Assembly (NCBI RefSeq): GCF_033949425.1
Contig: NZ_JAXAVX010000010.1
Location: 67,288-131,287, forward strand
Length of the DNA stretch: 64,000 nucleotides
Reading direction: 5' to 3'
From: Patulibacter brassicae
Lineage (GTDB): Bacteria > Actinomycetota > Thermoleophilia > Solirubrobacterales > Solirubrobacteraceae
This document shows, one piece after another, positions 51,541 to 61,967 of this stretch (position 1 is its first letter; each line of letters opens with the position of its first letter). Both the position numbers and the translations under genes were made by a program. The notes beneath the pieces were generated by a model that searched no databases, was not told where the DNA came from, and was given only the letters and a program-made list of their open reading frames with translations.

Positions 51541-54359
51541 GCCGCCACCTTCCGCCGGGCCCCGATCGCCGCGAGGGCGGGCAGGACGAGGACCACCGCG
51601 AGGACCGCCACCGCGAGGTCGAGGACCGTCACGAGGCCGAACTGCCGCAGGAGGGGGATGTCGCTCACGGCGAGGACGGCGAAGCCCGCGATCGCCGTCG
51701 CCGCCGACGCGCCCACCGCGCGGCCGGTCGAGCGGGCGGTCCGGGCGATCGCCATCGCGCTGCCCTGGCCCGCCGCGCGCTCCTCGTGGTACCGCTCCGA
51801 GAGCAGGACGCTGAACTCGGTCCCGATCGCGACCACGAGCGCGCCGAGGACGACCGACAGCGGGTTCAGCGGCAGGCCCAGCGCCCACGTCGCCAGACCC
51901 GACCAGCCGGCCGCCATCGCGACGGGGACGAGCGGCACGAGCCCGCGACGCCGGCTGCGCGTGGCCACGACGAGCAGCAGTCCGACGAGCACGAGGCTGC
52001 CGAGCAGCGTCAGCACGCGCCGGGTCGAGGAGGAGACCTCGCCGCTGGCGTCGGCTACGAGGACCGGCAGCCCGGTCGCGGTCGCGCGCACGCCCTCGGG
52101 CGGATCGGCGATCGCGTCGCGGACCGCGCCGACGAGCTGGCGCTGGCGGTCCAGCGGCCCGAGCCGCAGGCCGAAGCTCAGCAGCGCGCGATCGCGGTCC
52201 GGGGCGATCGTCGACCCGGTGAAGTACGCCGGCAGCGCGGCGAGGCTCTCGTCCACCGCCTGCTGCGTGCGCAGCTGCGCGGGGTCCAGGAGGTCCGTGG
52301 GGGCGCCGAGCGGGCAGAGCCGCGCGGCGGCGCACCCGCGGTCGGCGCGGTAGTCGCCCGCCGCGAGGATCCGCGCGCGGGCCTCCCCGATCCAGCGCAG
52401 GACCGAGGGCGCGGTCACGGCGTCGGCCTCCACGAGCACCTGCAGCTCCCCGGACACCCCGCTGGCGCGCTCGAGGGTCCGCAGGTCGCGCAGCGCCGGC
52501 AGGTCGTCGGGCACGAGCCGCTGCAGGTCGGTCTCCACCGGCTCGCGCGAGCCGAGCACGACGCCGGCCAGCGCGAGCACGGTCCCCACGACGAGCACGA
52601 GGACGGGTCGCCCGTGGCTGAAGGCGACGAGCCGTCGCACGGCCGTCGTGCCGCCGATGCCCCCGCGCTCGGGCGCGGGCGTCGGCTCGCGCTCCCGCAC
52701 GGCGGCGAGGGCGCCCCGCCGGATCGCCCGGCCGACCGGCCGCAGCGGCCGCGCGAGCAGCCGCCCCGCCGGCCCGAGGAGGCGCGCCGCGACCCGACCG
52801 ACCGGCGTCAGCCGGCCGCCGATCCAGCGCGCGGCACGCAGGATTCGCGCCCCGGCGGCGCGCGCGAGGGCGACGACGGCGGCGACGAGGCGCCCTAGCG
52901 TCCGCAGGAGCGTCCCGAGCGCGCGGGCCGGTGCCGCCAGCGGGCGCGGCAGCCGACGCGGCGGGCGGTCGCGCGACCGCGGAGGCGCCGCGACGCGGTG
53001 CCCGAGCGCCGCGTGGAGGGTCAGGCCCACGGTGAACGCGGCCAGGACGGCCAGCGCCACGCCGACGAGCAGGACGAGCGCGAAGCCGCGCACGAGCGGC
53101 GTCGGCGAGAGCAGCAGGACGAGGAACCCGGCGAGCGTCGCGCCGGCGGCGAGGAGGACCGGGCGGCCGCCGGCGGCGACCGCGCGCCGCGCCGCCTCGG
53201 GTCCTCGCAGGCCGCGGCGCCGCTGCTCCTCGACCCGGGCGTGGAGCTGGACGCCGTAGTCGACCGCCAGGCCCAGCAGGACCGGCAGCGTCGCGATCGT
53301 GCCGAGGTTCACGGGGATGCCGAGCAGGCCCGTCCCGCCGAAGACGACGGCGAGCGTGCCGAGCGCGATCCCGAGCGGCAGCAGCCGCCGGCGCTCCGGG
53401 AAGGTCAGCGCCAGCACGATCCCCATCACGAGGACGCCGACGGCGAGCAGGAGCAGCAGCGCGTGCTCGAGCTCGACGGCGACCGCGTCGACGAGCACCG
53501 GCGCGCCGCTGACGACGTAGCCGGCGCCGCGCTCGAGCCGGAACTGGTCGAGCGCCACCGCCTCGCGCACGAGCGCGACGACCGCGCGACGGTCCTCGTC
53601 GCTCAGGCCCTCCCGCAGGCGCAGCGTCACGAGCGCCGCGTCGCGGTTGGGCAGCACCGCCGCGAAGCGCGCCTTCGGCGTGCCGGCCGGCGCGTCGGCG
53701 TCGAACAGGAAGCGGCTGACGAACTGCGGGTTGGCGAGCGAGACCTGCGTCGGGTCGATCCCGTACTCCTGGCTGATCTGCTGCGCCAGCGCCGTGAGCT
53801 TCTGGATCTCGCGCTGCTGGGCCCGCTCGCCGGCGCGCCGCGCCTCCGCGCTGGTCGCGCCGCGGCGCCGGGCCGCCTGCTGCGCCTCGGCCGCGGCCTG
53901 CTGCGCCCCGGCCAGGCCGCTCTGGACCTGCGCCTGCGCGGTCTCGGTGAAGGCGTTCGCCGCGGTGTTCACGAACGTCGCGGGGCCGTAGACGACCTTC
54001 GCCGCGCGCCGCTCGCGCAGCCGCGCGCACGGACCGTCGGGACCGCCGGGGATCTCCTCCGCCTCGGGCGGGAAGCTCCCCGCCAGGCAGCCCTCGAGCC
54101 CGATGAGCCGCTGGAGGTCGTTCGTCGACGCGAGGTCGCCCGCGGACTCGCGCACGAGCACGACGATCGCCTCGTCGCCGAACGTCGCGGCGACGTCGCG
54201 GTCGGCGCGCCAGGCCTCCGAGTCGGTCCCGGTGATCGTGCGGACGGCGGCGGAGGTCCGAAGCTGCGTCAGGCCGTAGAGTCCGGCGGCGACGAGCAGG
54301 AGCGTCACGAGCAGGACGCGCCCGGGACGGCGCAGGGCGAGGTCCACGAGCCGTCCCAC
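51537..54359 (-). CDS. MMPL/RND superfamily lipid transporter
   Basis: 940 residues. Two RND halves: helix 1 near 14-30, a large extracytoplasmic loop (35-270) with an Ala/Gln-rich coiled region, helices 2-6 (ALLLLLAVGVLVMGIVLAL to AVLAAFTVGLTLH), a basic cytoplasmic stretch (about 460-580), then a second half repeating the pattern (PVLVLVVGTVLALAGVVLG and a C-terminal helix cluster). VDYGVQLHARVEEQRR and EFSVLLSERYHEER are the matching helix-4 loops. Such transporters export or shuttle lipids. Lies 79 bases downstream of the six MCE genes, so probably the same lipid pathway. Confidence 0.9.
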   Translation of the reverse strand: MGRLVDLALRRPGRVLLVTLLLVAAGLYGLTQLRTSAAVRTITGTDSEAWRADRDVAATFGDEAIVVLVRESAGDLASTNDLQRLIGLEGCLAGSFPPEAEEIPGGPDGPCARLRERRAAKVVYGPATFVNTAANAFTETAQAQVQSGLAGAQQAAAEAQQAARRRGATSAEARRAGERAQQREIQKLTALAQQISQEYGIDPTQVSLANPQFVSRFLFDADAPAGTPKARFAAVLPNRDAALVTLRLREGLSDEDRRAVVALVREAVALDQFRLERGAGYVVSGAPVLVDAVAVELEHALLLLLAVGVLVMGIVLALTFPERRRLLPLGIALGTLAVVFGGTGLLGIPVNLGTIATLPVLLGLAVDYGVQLHARVEEQRRRGLRGPEAARRAVAAGGRPVLLAAGATLAGFLVLLLSPTPLVRGFALVLLVGVALAVLAAFTVGLTLHAALGHRVAAPPRSRDRPPRRLPRPLAAPARALGTLLRTLGRLVAAVVALARAAGARILRAARWIGGRLTPVGRVAARLLGPAGRLLARPLRPVGRAIRRGALAAVREREPTPAPERGGIGGTTAVRRLVAFSHGRPVLVLVVGTVLALAGVVLGSREPVETDLQRLVPDDLPALRDLRTLERASGVSGELQVLVEADAVTAPSVLRWIGEARARILAAGDYRADRGCAAARLCPLGAPTDLLDPAQLRTQQAVDESLAALPAYFTGSTIAPDRDRALLSFGLRLGPLDRQRQLVGAVRDAIADPPEGVRATATGLPVLVADASGEVSSSTRRVLTLLGSLVLVGLLLVVATRSRRRGLVPLVPVAMAAGWSGLATWALGLPLNPLSVVLGALVVAIGTEFSVLLSERYHEERAAGQGSAMAIARTARSTGRAVGASAATAIAGFAVLAVSDIPLLRQFGLVTVLDLAVAVLAVVLVLPALAAIGARRKVAA

Positions 54360-54438
54360 GGCCGTGCAGCCTATCCGGCGGACCAGCGCCCGGACCCGGT
54401 GACCGGACGGCCCGTCGGGCGGGGGCGCGACGGACCGG

Positions 54439-55893
54439 TCACTCCGGGTCGCGCGCGACGCGCGGGTAGTCGCCCGTCGAGCCGTCCGGGTTCGTGAACG
54501 GTCCCTGCTTCGCGCAGCCCGGGGCCAGCGCCGTCAGGGAGGCGCCGAGCGTCTCGAGCAGGTCGCTGAGCACGCCCGCGCTCGGGCGCGGCGCCCCGCA
54601 CTGGCGGTTCTCGAACACCGGCATCCCCTGGGCGAGCTGCGAGAACGCCCCGGGCTTCGCGTACGCGTTCGGGCGGTTCGTGGCCAGGCGTCGCTTCCAG
54701 ATCGCGAGGTTCTCGAGGTTCAGCGGGGTGACGAGGCGCAGGTAGCCGTAGCGCTTGCCGTCGACGCCGAGCGCGCTGCCGTTGAGCGCCATCCCGGCGT
54801 TCGCGAAGAACGCGCGCCCCTCCTGCGGGTAGCGCCCGACGAACTCCAGCGCCGGGTTGACCTCGCGCAGCAGCGGCCCGATGTCGGCCAGCGCGGGACG
54901 CAGCGCGTCGGTCACCTCGGTCAGCGCGGGCAGCCCCGTCCGGCTGCGCGTGATGAGCGGCCCGAGGTCGACGAAGAGCGCGCGCAGGTCGGGCGCGAGC
55001 TGCTCGAGGCTCCGCAGGGACGGGCTGAGCTCCCGCGCCGCCGGACGCAGCTGGGCCACGAGCGGCGCGCTCGCGTCGCTGAAGCGGCGCAGCCGGGCGA
55101 CCGACCGCTGCGCCTCGCGCTGGAAGGCGGGAAGGGCCGCGACCCCCGCGCGCAGCGACGCGCCGCGGCGGTCGGTGATCGCCAGCGCGCGCCCGGCGTC
55201 GGTGATGAGGCCCGCGAGCTGCCCGCGACGCTCGCTCAGCGCGCCGACGGTCCGCCCGCCGTCGCGCACGAGGGTCCGCAGGTCGCCGCGCTGGGCGTCG
55301 AGGATCCGCAGGAGCGTCGCGCCGTCCTGGGCGAAGGGCGAGAACAGGCCGATCGCCGCGGACAGGTCCGTGCCGCGGCCGTCGAGGGCGAGCGCCGAGC
55401 GCTGGAGCTGCTCGCGGAGCGCCTCGCGGGTCGGGCGGTCGAACGTCCGCAGGACCTCGTCGAACTCGACGGTCTCGGCGACGCGGCCGTCGGGCAGGCG
55501 CCCGCCGTCCGCGATCGCGGGGCCGCGCCGGTTCCCGGGCGTGAGCTCGACGTACGTCTCGCCGAGCAGCGTCTTGGCGCGCAGCACCGCGCGGGTGTTC
55601 CGCGGCAGCGGCGCGAACCGCGGCTGCACCTCGACGACCGCGTCGGCGCGACCGGTCCGGCGGTTCGCCTCGATCGACTTCACCTTGCCGACGGGGACGC
55701 CCGAGATCCGCACGTCGGCCTCGCTGGCCAGCTGGGCGCCCTCGGCGAAGGACACGTGGACGCGGTACCCCTGCGGACGCAGCGGCGCGGGGCCGCCGAA
55801 CGCGAGCCAGAGGAAGAGCAGCAGCGCGAAGCACGACAGCGCGAAGCCGATCATGAGGAGGATCCGGCCGACGCCGGGCGAGCGGGTGCTCAT
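54439..55893 (-). CDS. MCE family protein (sixth of operon)
   Basis: 484 residues. N-terminal membrane helix (ILLMIGFALSCFALLLFLW), MlaD/MCE domain (40-120: RVHVSFAEGAQLASEADVRISGVPVGKV), then a long helical region with weak heptads (150-330) and a globular tail with two cysteines (RQCGAPRPS, LAPGCAKQG). MCE proteins form extracytoplasmic hexameric tubes that carry lipids to the membrane permease. ATG overlaps the preceding stop. Confidence 0.9.
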   Translation of the reverse strand: MSTRSPGVGRILLMIGFALSCFALLLFLWLAFGGPAPLRPQGYRVHVSFAEGAQLASEADVRISGVPVGKVKSIEANRRTGRADAVVEVQPRFAPLPRNTRAVLRAKTLLGETYVELTPGNRRGPAIADGGRLPDGRVAETVEFDEVLRTFDRPTREALREQLQRSALALDGRGTDLSAAIGLFSPFAQDGATLLRILDAQRGDLRTLVRDGGRTVGALSERRGQLAGLITDAGRALAITDRRGASLRAGVAALPAFQREAQRSVARLRRFSDASAPLVAQLRPAARELSPSLRSLEQLAPDLRALFVDLGPLITRSRTGLPALTEVTDALRPALADIGPLLREVNPALEFVGRYPQEGRAFFANAGMALNGSALGVDGKRYGYLRLVTPLNLENLAIWKRRLATNRPNAYAKPGAFSQLAQGMPVFENRQCGAPRPSAGVLSDLLETLGASLTALAPGCAKQGPFTNPDGSTGDYPRVARDPE

Positions 55894-57371
55894 CGCGTGC
55901 CTCCCGTCGCGGCGGCGCCGGCGGCGGCGCGCGCCTGCTGCTCATCACGGGCCGCGGCGCCGTCGCGCGCGGCGGCGCCGCTCCGCGTCGTGGCCGCCCC
56001 GTCCCGCGTGCCCGACCGCGGCGTGTCGCCGCGGTTGCCCGACGCGTCGCCCGGGCCGATCGGGCACAGCCCCGAGCCCGAGAGGCTCGAGAAGACCCCG
56101 GTCAGCAGGCCCGCGACCGGGTTCACCCGCGCGGCGTCGGAGAACGACCCCAGCGACGTGCAGGTGACGAGGATCATGCCGCGCCGGATCGGGCCGTGGG
56201 CGTCCTGGGTGTTGAAGATCCACGGCGCGAGGTGCGTGAGCCACTGCGCCCAGAAGAGGTAGCCCTGCTCCTCGCCCGGCGGGTCGTAGGCGAGCATGTT
56301 CGCCGCGCGGTTGAGCGTCGCGAGCGTCGCCGTGGCGTCCGGCGACAGCTCGGCCGTCGTCGTGGCCGCTCGCCGCAGGCGGCGCAGGGTCGGCAGCGTC
56401 TCGCGGCTGAAGGGCAGGAGCTGCTCGCGCAGCACCGGCTCGGTGCGCTGCAGGAACGGGCGGCTCGCGCGCAGCGCGGGCTCCAGCGCGTCGGCCACGG
56501 GCTGGAGCGCCGCGGTGGCCGGCCGCAGCTGGCGGGCGAGCGCCCCGCCGTCCTGGAGCGCGGTGCGCGTCGTGCGCAGCGTGGCGGGCAGCTCGCGCAG
56601 GGCGGCGCGCAGCTCGCGATCGCGGGCGCCGATCGTCGAGAAGACGTCGTCGGTCGTGTCGACCGCCCGCACGACGTCGCCGCGGTTGCGCGCCAGCGCC
56701 TCGGTGACGAGCCGCAGCCGCCCGACGACGCGGCGCGTGTTCTCGCGCCGGTCCTCGAGCGCCTCGCCGATCCGGCGGAGGTTGCGCGTCACCGGGTCGA
56801 TCTCGCGCAGGCCGTCGGAGAGCTGCCGCGACTGCCCCTCCAGCGCCGAGCCGGCGCCGTTCAGCAGCAGCTGCAGCGCGCCCCGCGTGTCGGTGTCCAG
56901 CGAGGCCAGGATCTCGTCGACGTTGACGTTCGGGCGGGTCCGGGCGGCCGGGATCGTGAAGCCGGCCGGGACGCGCGGCGCGGTCGGCGTGCCCGGGTCG
57001 AGCTCGAGCACCATGTCGTTGAGCCCCGTCTTCGGTCGGAGCAGCGCGGAGGCGTCGCGCCGCATCATCGCGGCGTACTTCTCGCGCAGCCGGATGCCGA
57101 CCACCGCACGGCCGCCGTGCAGCTCGACGTCGGTGATGTCGCCGACCTCGACGCCGGCGATCGTGACGGTCTGGCCCTGGCCCGGCGTCACCGACTGGGC
57201 GGTGTCGAGCTCGACGCGGTACCGGACGTCCTCCTGGCCGATCCCCGGGACCCACCCCGGGAACGAGACGCGCTGGTTCACGAGCAGGTAGACGGTGACG
57301 ACGAGCGCCGTCGCCGCCATCGCGAGGATGATCGCGACCCACCGGCCGTGCTGGCGGATGGCGCGCTTCAC
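55890..57371 (-). CDS. MCE family protein (fifth of operon)
   Basis: 493 residues from GTG. Membrane helix WVAIILAMAATALVVTVYLL, MCE domain (50-130: VRYRVELDTAQSVTPGQGQTV, VAGVEVGDITDVEL type), coiled helical needle (150-350), then a conserved-looking tail region YLFWAQWLTHLAPWIFNTQ and a low-complexity Ala/Arg end. GTG shares bases with the upstream stop (GTGA). The tail beginning GPIRRGMILVTC carries one of two cysteines. Confidence 0.88.
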   Translation of the reverse strand: MKRAIRQHGRWVAIILAMAATALVVTVYLLVNQRVSFPGWVPGIGQEDVRYRVELDTAQSVTPGQGQTVTIAGVEVGDITDVELHGGRAVVGIRLREKYAAMMRRDASALLRPKTGLNDMVLELDPGTPTAPRVPAGFTIPAARTRPNVNVDEILASLDTDTRGALQLLLNGAGSALEGQSRQLSDGLREIDPVTRNLRRIGEALEDRRENTRRVVGRLRLVTEALARNRGDVVRAVDTTDDVFSTIGARDRELRAALRELPATLRTTRTALQDGGALARQLRPATAALQPVADALEPALRASRPFLQRTEPVLREQLLPFSRETLPTLRRLRRAATTTAELSPDATATLATLNRAANMLAYDPPGEEQGYLFWAQWLTHLAPWIFNTQDAHGPIRRGMILVTCTSLGSFSDAARVNPVAGLLTGVFSSLSGSGLCPIGPGDASGNRGDTPRSGTRDGAATTRSGAAARDGAAARDEQQARAAAGAAATGGTR

Positions 57372-58972
57372 TTCGCGTCCTTCCCGTCGAGGCGGCCGGC
57401 GAAGGGGCTGAGGCGCTCGGCGACCTCGCTCGCCAGGCCGCCGACGTCGCGCACGCCGCCGACCGGCGCGTCCAGGCCGGTCGTCCCGCGATCGCGGGCC
57501 TCGGCGCCCCGGGCCGCGCCGACGACCTGCGCCGCGTCGCCGGGCGCCGAGCGGGCCTCGTTCGGATCCGGCACCGGCTGCTGCGAGCACGGCTGGTCGT
57601 CGACGTAGGGCGGGCGCTGGGCCGGGCGGACGGGACGCACGCCGACCGGGGCGCGCGCCGCGCTGCCCAGGAGCGGGGAGCCCTCGCTGCTGACCTGCCC
57701 GAAGTCGAGCGTGTTCGGCCCGATCCCGGTCTGGACCCGGGCGTACGGGCCGTTGCCGTCGCCGTTCTGGCCCTCACCGGCGAGACCGACCATGCCGTAC
57801 CAGAAGCCCTTGTAGGTCTCGCGGCCGGTCGTGAACCGCCCGTCCTCGATCTTCGCGTTGCCCGCGGGCAGGACCACGCGGTACGCGCACATCGAGAGCT
57901 CGTCGACCTGCGGCAGGAGCTTCGTGCTCTCCTCGGTGAAGCGCGCGAGCGCCGGGACCGCCTGCGCGGCCGTCGCCACCCAGCCACGGAGCGCATCGGG
58001 GCCCATGAGCGTGCGGGCGCTGCGCACCCACGGGATCGCGGCGTCGATCGTGGCGGCGGTCTGGCGGACGCCCGGCAGCAGGGCGCGGGCCAGCCGGCGC
58101 GTGCCCGGGAACGCCGCCCGGAGGTCCGCGAACGCCCCGTCCGCGGTGCGCAGCGTCGGCGCCAGCTCGGCGATCGAGCCCTCGAGCGCGCCCTGGTCGG
58201 CCGTCAGCGCGGCCGTCGTCCGGTCGAGACCGCGGACCGCCCCGACGAGCTGCCGGGAGTGGCCGGCGAGGTCGCCCGAGAGCGCGCCGGCGGCGGCGAT
58301 GAGGCGCGAGAGGTCGTGCGGCTCCTCGCCGCGCAGCGCGTCGGCGTTGATCGCCGAGGTACGCAGCGCCGGCGGAGCGGCGAGCAGCGTGCGGCGCAGC
58401 GCCGCGGCGGCGGTGCCGTCGCCGTAGTCGCGTCCGAGGCCGTTGCCCAGGCCGGTGATCGTGTCCTGGAGGTCGCGGCGCTGCTGCGCGGGCAGCGAGC
58501 TCAGCACCTGGTCCCACTGGACCGCCGACTGCGTGCGGGTGATCGGCAGCGTGGCGTTCTCGGCGAGCGCGCCGGCGCGCGGGCTGCCGGGCTGCAGGTC
58601 GACGAAGAAGTTGCCCTCGAGGAAGATCCGCGGGCGGATCTTCAGGGTCGCGTCCCGGCGCGGGCGGGGCGCGTCGTCGCGCAGGTCCATCTTCACGAGC
58701 GAGGTCGTGCCGTCGCCGTGGGGCTCGACCCCCGTCACCTTCCCGACCGGGATGCCGGCGACGCGCACCGGCGAGCCGGCCTTGATCGCCTGCGCGTCGG
58801 CGACGACCGCGCTGAGGCGGAAGCCGTGGCTGCCGGGCACGTGGCCCTTGCTGAAGCCGAGGTAGACGATGAGGGCGGCGGCCACGAGCACCAGCGCGCC
58901 GGCGCGGACGGGGTTCATCCCCCGGGCACGGGCGCTCTTCGGCGGGCCGTTGCGGCGGCGCAGGAGGCTCAC
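57368..58972 (-). CDS. MCE family protein (fourth of operon)
   Basis: 534 residues from GTG. Membrane helix AGALVLVAAALIVYLGF (about 24-40), MCE domain (52-135: SAVVADAQAIKAGSPVRVAGIPVGKV), helical needle to about 380, then a C-terminal globular part (CAYRVVLPAGNAKIEDG, KGFWYGMVGLAGEGQNG) and a disordered end. GTG overlaps the upstream stop. Confidence 0.88.
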   Translation of the reverse strand: MSLLRRRNGPPKSARARGMNPVRAGALVLVAAALIVYLGFSKGHVPGSHGFRLSAVVADAQAIKAGSPVRVAGIPVGKVTGVEPHGDGTTSLVKMDLRDDAPRPRRDATLKIRPRIFLEGNFFVDLQPGSPRAGALAENATLPITRTQSAVQWDQVLSSLPAQQRRDLQDTITGLGNGLGRDYGDGTAAAALRRTLLAAPPALRTSAINADALRGEEPHDLSRLIAAAGALSGDLAGHSRQLVGAVRGLDRTTAALTADQGALEGSIAELAPTLRTADGAFADLRAAFPGTRRLARALLPGVRQTAATIDAAIPWVRSARTLMGPDALRGWVATAAQAVPALARFTEESTKLLPQVDELSMCAYRVVLPAGNAKIEDGRFTTGRETYKGFWYGMVGLAGEGQNGDGNGPYARVQTGIGPNTLDFGQVSSEGSPLLGSAARAPVGVRPVRPAQRPPYVDDQPCSQQPVPDPNEARSAPGDAAQVVGAARGAEARDRGTTGLDAPVGGVRDVGGLASEVAERLSPFAGRLDGKDAK

Positions 58973-60369
58973 GGGCGACGCTCCAGTCCGATGCTGCGGT
59001 CGGTCTGCACGCCCTGGCTCCCGGGCACGTTGCCGATCAGCCGGTCGCCGCGGAAGCCCTCGTTGCCCGCCTCGCACTCCTGGTCCGCACCGGCCTGGCC
59101 CGTGTTCGGGTAGGCGTTGTAGTGCAGGGCCCCCGCGGGCTTCGCCGTCGGCAGGATCTGGTCGGTGGAGAGGATGAGCAAGGCCCGCTCCCACGTGCCG
59201 AACCGATTGCCCTCGGAGAGGTGGTTGGCGAGGTTGCGCGCGAAGAGCGTCACGTAGTTGCAGACGACCTGGGTCGGCGTCAGCTGGTCGAGCGTCGGCT
59301 GCAGGACCTGGTTGGCGCGGGTCGTGCGCTGCAGGCCCTTGAGGACGGCCGGGTCCGTGCCGAGCCGCTCGATCGAGCCGAGGCCCGCGCGCAGGCGCTC
59401 GTTGAGCTGCGGCAGGCGGACGACGGTGCGGGTGCCCTGGCGGACGGCGGCGGCGAGGTCCGGCGCGGCGCGGCGCAGCGCGCGCACGCCGGGCCGCAGC
59501 TCGGCGAGCAGGCGTCCGGTCTCGCGCAGCGTCGGACGCGTCGCGGGGAGGTCGCGCTGGACCGTCTCCTGCAGCGGCACGCCGGTCGCGATCGCGTCGG
59601 CGAGGTACGGGCGCGCGACGGCCTGCAGCGCCCCGAGGGTCCCGTCGAGGTGGCGGATGAGCGTCGCCTGGCCCTCGGCGACGGGCGCGACCTCGCCGGC
59701 GGTGCGCCGGAAGGCGTCGATCGTCGCGACGAGGCCCGTCGCGGGGTCGGCGAGGTTCGCCATCACGGGGCGGAGCCGCTCGAGGAGGACCGGCAGGCTG
59801 GCGATCGCGGTCGAGAGGTCCTCGCCCCGGCCGGCGAGCGCGTTGCCCAGCTCGCGGTTGCCGACCTGGAACGCGCGGCGGGTCGGGGCGTCGAACGCCG
59901 CGGTGACCTGGTCGACGTCGACCGGCTCGACGACCGCCTGGCGCAGCGGCAGCGTCCCGCCCTCCGGCAGGTCCTCGGAGGACGGGCCGCGGGTGAGCTC
60001 GACGTACTTCAGGCCGAGCGCGGAGCGCGGGCGCACGAGCACCGTCGTGTCGACCGGCAGCGGCGAGGCGTTGCGGTCGAGCTTCAGCCGCGCGACCGCG
60101 ATGACGCGTCCGTCGCGCTCCATCCGCGGGACGACGTCGGCGACCTGGCCGATGCGGGCGCCGCCGAGGCGCACGTCGTTGCCGGGCACGAGGTTCTGGC
60201 CGTCCCGCAGCTCGACGGACACGTCGTAGGTCCGGACGAACGGCAGGCCGGAGTTCGCGTTGTAGGCGAGGATCACCGTCACGACGACGATGAGGATCGT
60301 CGCCGCGCCGATGAGCGTCGGGTTGGCGGCCAGCGACGAGCGCGAGCGACGGCGGGGAGCGGTGCTCAT
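58969..60369 (-). CDS. MCE family protein (third of operon)
   Basis: 466 residues. Membrane helix GAATILIVVVTVILAY (about 21-37), MCE domain (48-130: SVELRDGQNLVPGNDVRLGGARIGQV), helical needle, then a tail with VVCNYVTLFARNLANHLSEG, a motif recurrent in actinobacterial Mce proteins. ATG and stop overlap both neighbours. Confidence 0.9.
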   Translation of the reverse strand: MSTAPRRRSRSSLAANPTLIGAATILIVVVTVILAYNANSGLPFVRTYDVSVELRDGQNLVPGNDVRLGGARIGQVADVVPRMERDGRVIAVARLKLDRNASPLPVDTTVLVRPRSALGLKYVELTRGPSSEDLPEGGTLPLRQAVVEPVDVDQVTAAFDAPTRRAFQVGNRELGNALAGRGEDLSTAIASLPVLLERLRPVMANLADPATGLVATIDAFRRTAGEVAPVAEGQATLIRHLDGTLGALQAVARPYLADAIATGVPLQETVQRDLPATRPTLRETGRLLAELRPGVRALRRAAPDLAAAVRQGTRTVVRLPQLNERLRAGLGSIERLGTDPAVLKGLQRTTRANQVLQPTLDQLTPTQVVCNYVTLFARNLANHLSEGNRFGTWERALLILSTDQILPTAKPAGALHYNAYPNTGQAGADQECEAGNEGFRGDRLIGNVPGSQGVQTDRSIGLERRP

Positions 60370-61967
60370 CGGTCCTCTCCCAGCAGCCGGGCCAGGGCGT
60401 CCCCGACCGCCTCGCCGGCGTCGTCGGCGATCTCGCCGGCGCCCGGCGCGCGGTCGCCCGCGCCGCCCGGCAGCAGGCTGCCGCGGACGTCGATCGGGTC
60501 GTCGTCGGTCCCCGTCGTCGGCGCGGCGGTGCCGCGGGTGCCGGCGGCCTGCAGGGCGCGCATCGCGGCGAGCCGGCGCAGCAGCGGGCGGTAGGCCGCG
60601 CTGCCGCGCGCCTCGCGGAGCACCGTCGCCGGATCCTCGCCGGCGAGCACGCGCCGCGTCAGGGCCATCTCCGGCGACTCGCCGCTGCGGCGGCCGCCGC
60701 GGGCGCTCCGGGCACCGGCGGTGGCCCCGCCGAGCGCGGCCGAGCAGCCGACGGTCGGCGTCGTCGCGTACGCCGAGCACTGGTTGACGATGAGGTTGAT
60801 CCGCAGGTAGTGCCCGGCGTCGTCGTACGCGTTGACGGCGAGGGTCTGGAAGAAGATGTAGTCGAGCACCCGCCGGAAGCCCCCGCTGTCCTCCAGCGAC
60901 TGCGTCAGCGGCCGGGCGTCGTCGAGGATCCCCCGCGTCGTCGTGGCGACCCGCTGGAGCTCGGCGACGACGGGGTCGGCGCGGCGCAGCGCGACCCGGG
61001 CGACGTCGGCCGTCTCGCCGAGGTCCTGGATCGGGCGCAGCGCGCGGCGGCTGAACGGCGCGGCGGCCCGCAGCAGCTCGGCGCCGGCGGGCGCGGCGGA
61101 GCGCAGGTCGCGCAGCAGCGGCGTGCCCTGACGGGAGAGCCGCGAGAGCTCGGCCATCGTCGGGCGCAGCTCGCGCAGCGTGCCCGGCAGCAGGCGCAGG
61201 TCGCGGTCCAGCGCCGCGCGCTGCTCGCCGACGGCGCCCTGGACGTCCGCGGCACGGGCGAGCAGCCGGGTCAGGCGGTCCCGCTCGCGGGCCACGGGCT
61301 GCAGCGCCGTGTCGCTGTCGCGCACGAGCGCCCGCAGCTGCTGGTTCTGGTCGCCGAGGAGCGCCAGGACGCGGTCGGTCTCGCGCAGGCCGGGCAGCGC
61401 GGCGCGGATCGCGCGCCGCAGCTCCGGCCCGCGGGCGGCGAGGCCGACGCCGAGCGAGTTGAGGAAGACGGCGGTGCGCTCCCGCTCGGGCAGGCGCATC
61501 ATCCCGGCGACGAGATCGAGGTCGACCGGGCTGACGGTGTTGGCGACCGGCAGCAGGTGCTGGCGCTGCCCGTCGAAGGTCGCGGTCCGCAGCGCGGGCG
61601 GCGGCGCGCTGCCCGTCGTGCGGGGCTGCGTCGGCGTGCACTCGACGAACCGCTCGCCGATGATCGACTGGGGCCGGATCGAGCACTCCGCGTCGCGGCG
61701 GAAGTCGCGGAAGCCGGCGTCGTCGATCCGCAGGACGAGCACCGCGCGGCGCTCGCGGTCCACGTCGACGTCCTCGACCGTGCCGACGCGCGCGCCGGCG
61801 ATCCGGACCTCCTCCCCCGGGATGACGGCGAAGGCGTTGCCGAACGTCGCGCGGACGCGGTAGGCGCCGTCGTCCCCGCCGTCGCCGCCGCAGGCGGCCA
61901 GCGAGGTCGTCGTGCCGAGGGCGAGCAGCGCGAGGGCGCCCGCGAGGATGCGGCGGCGAGCGCTCAT
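60366..61967 (-). CDS. MCE family lipoprotein (second of operon)
   Basis: 533 residues. In place of a transmembrane anchor it has a lipoprotein signal with lipobox LAAC (C26). MCE domain 35-115 (RVRATFGNAFAVIPGEEVRIAG), helical needle (140-380) and a disordered end. In mycobacterial mce operons the lipoprotein is usually the fifth gene (MceE); here it is second. ATGA overlaps on both sides. Confidence 0.9.
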   Translation of the reverse strand: MSARRRILAGALALLALGTTTSLAACGGDGGDDGAYRVRATFGNAFAVIPGEEVRIAGARVGTVEDVDVDRERRAVLVLRIDDAGFRDFRRDAECSIRPQSIIGERFVECTPTQPRTTGSAPPPALRTATFDGQRQHLLPVANTVSPVDLDLVAGMMRLPERERTAVFLNSLGVGLAARGPELRRAIRAALPGLRETDRVLALLGDQNQQLRALVRDSDTALQPVARERDRLTRLLARAADVQGAVGEQRAALDRDLRLLPGTLRELRPTMAELSRLSRQGTPLLRDLRSAAPAGAELLRAAAPFSRRALRPIQDLGETADVARVALRRADPVVAELQRVATTTRGILDDARPLTQSLEDSGGFRRVLDYIFFQTLAVNAYDDAGHYLRINLIVNQCSAYATTPTVGCSAALGGATAGARSARGGRRSGESPEMALTRRVLAGEDPATVLREARGSAAYRPLLRRLAAMRALQAAGTRGTAAPTTGTDDDPIDVRGSLLPGGAGDRAPGAGEIADDAGEAVGDALARLLGEDR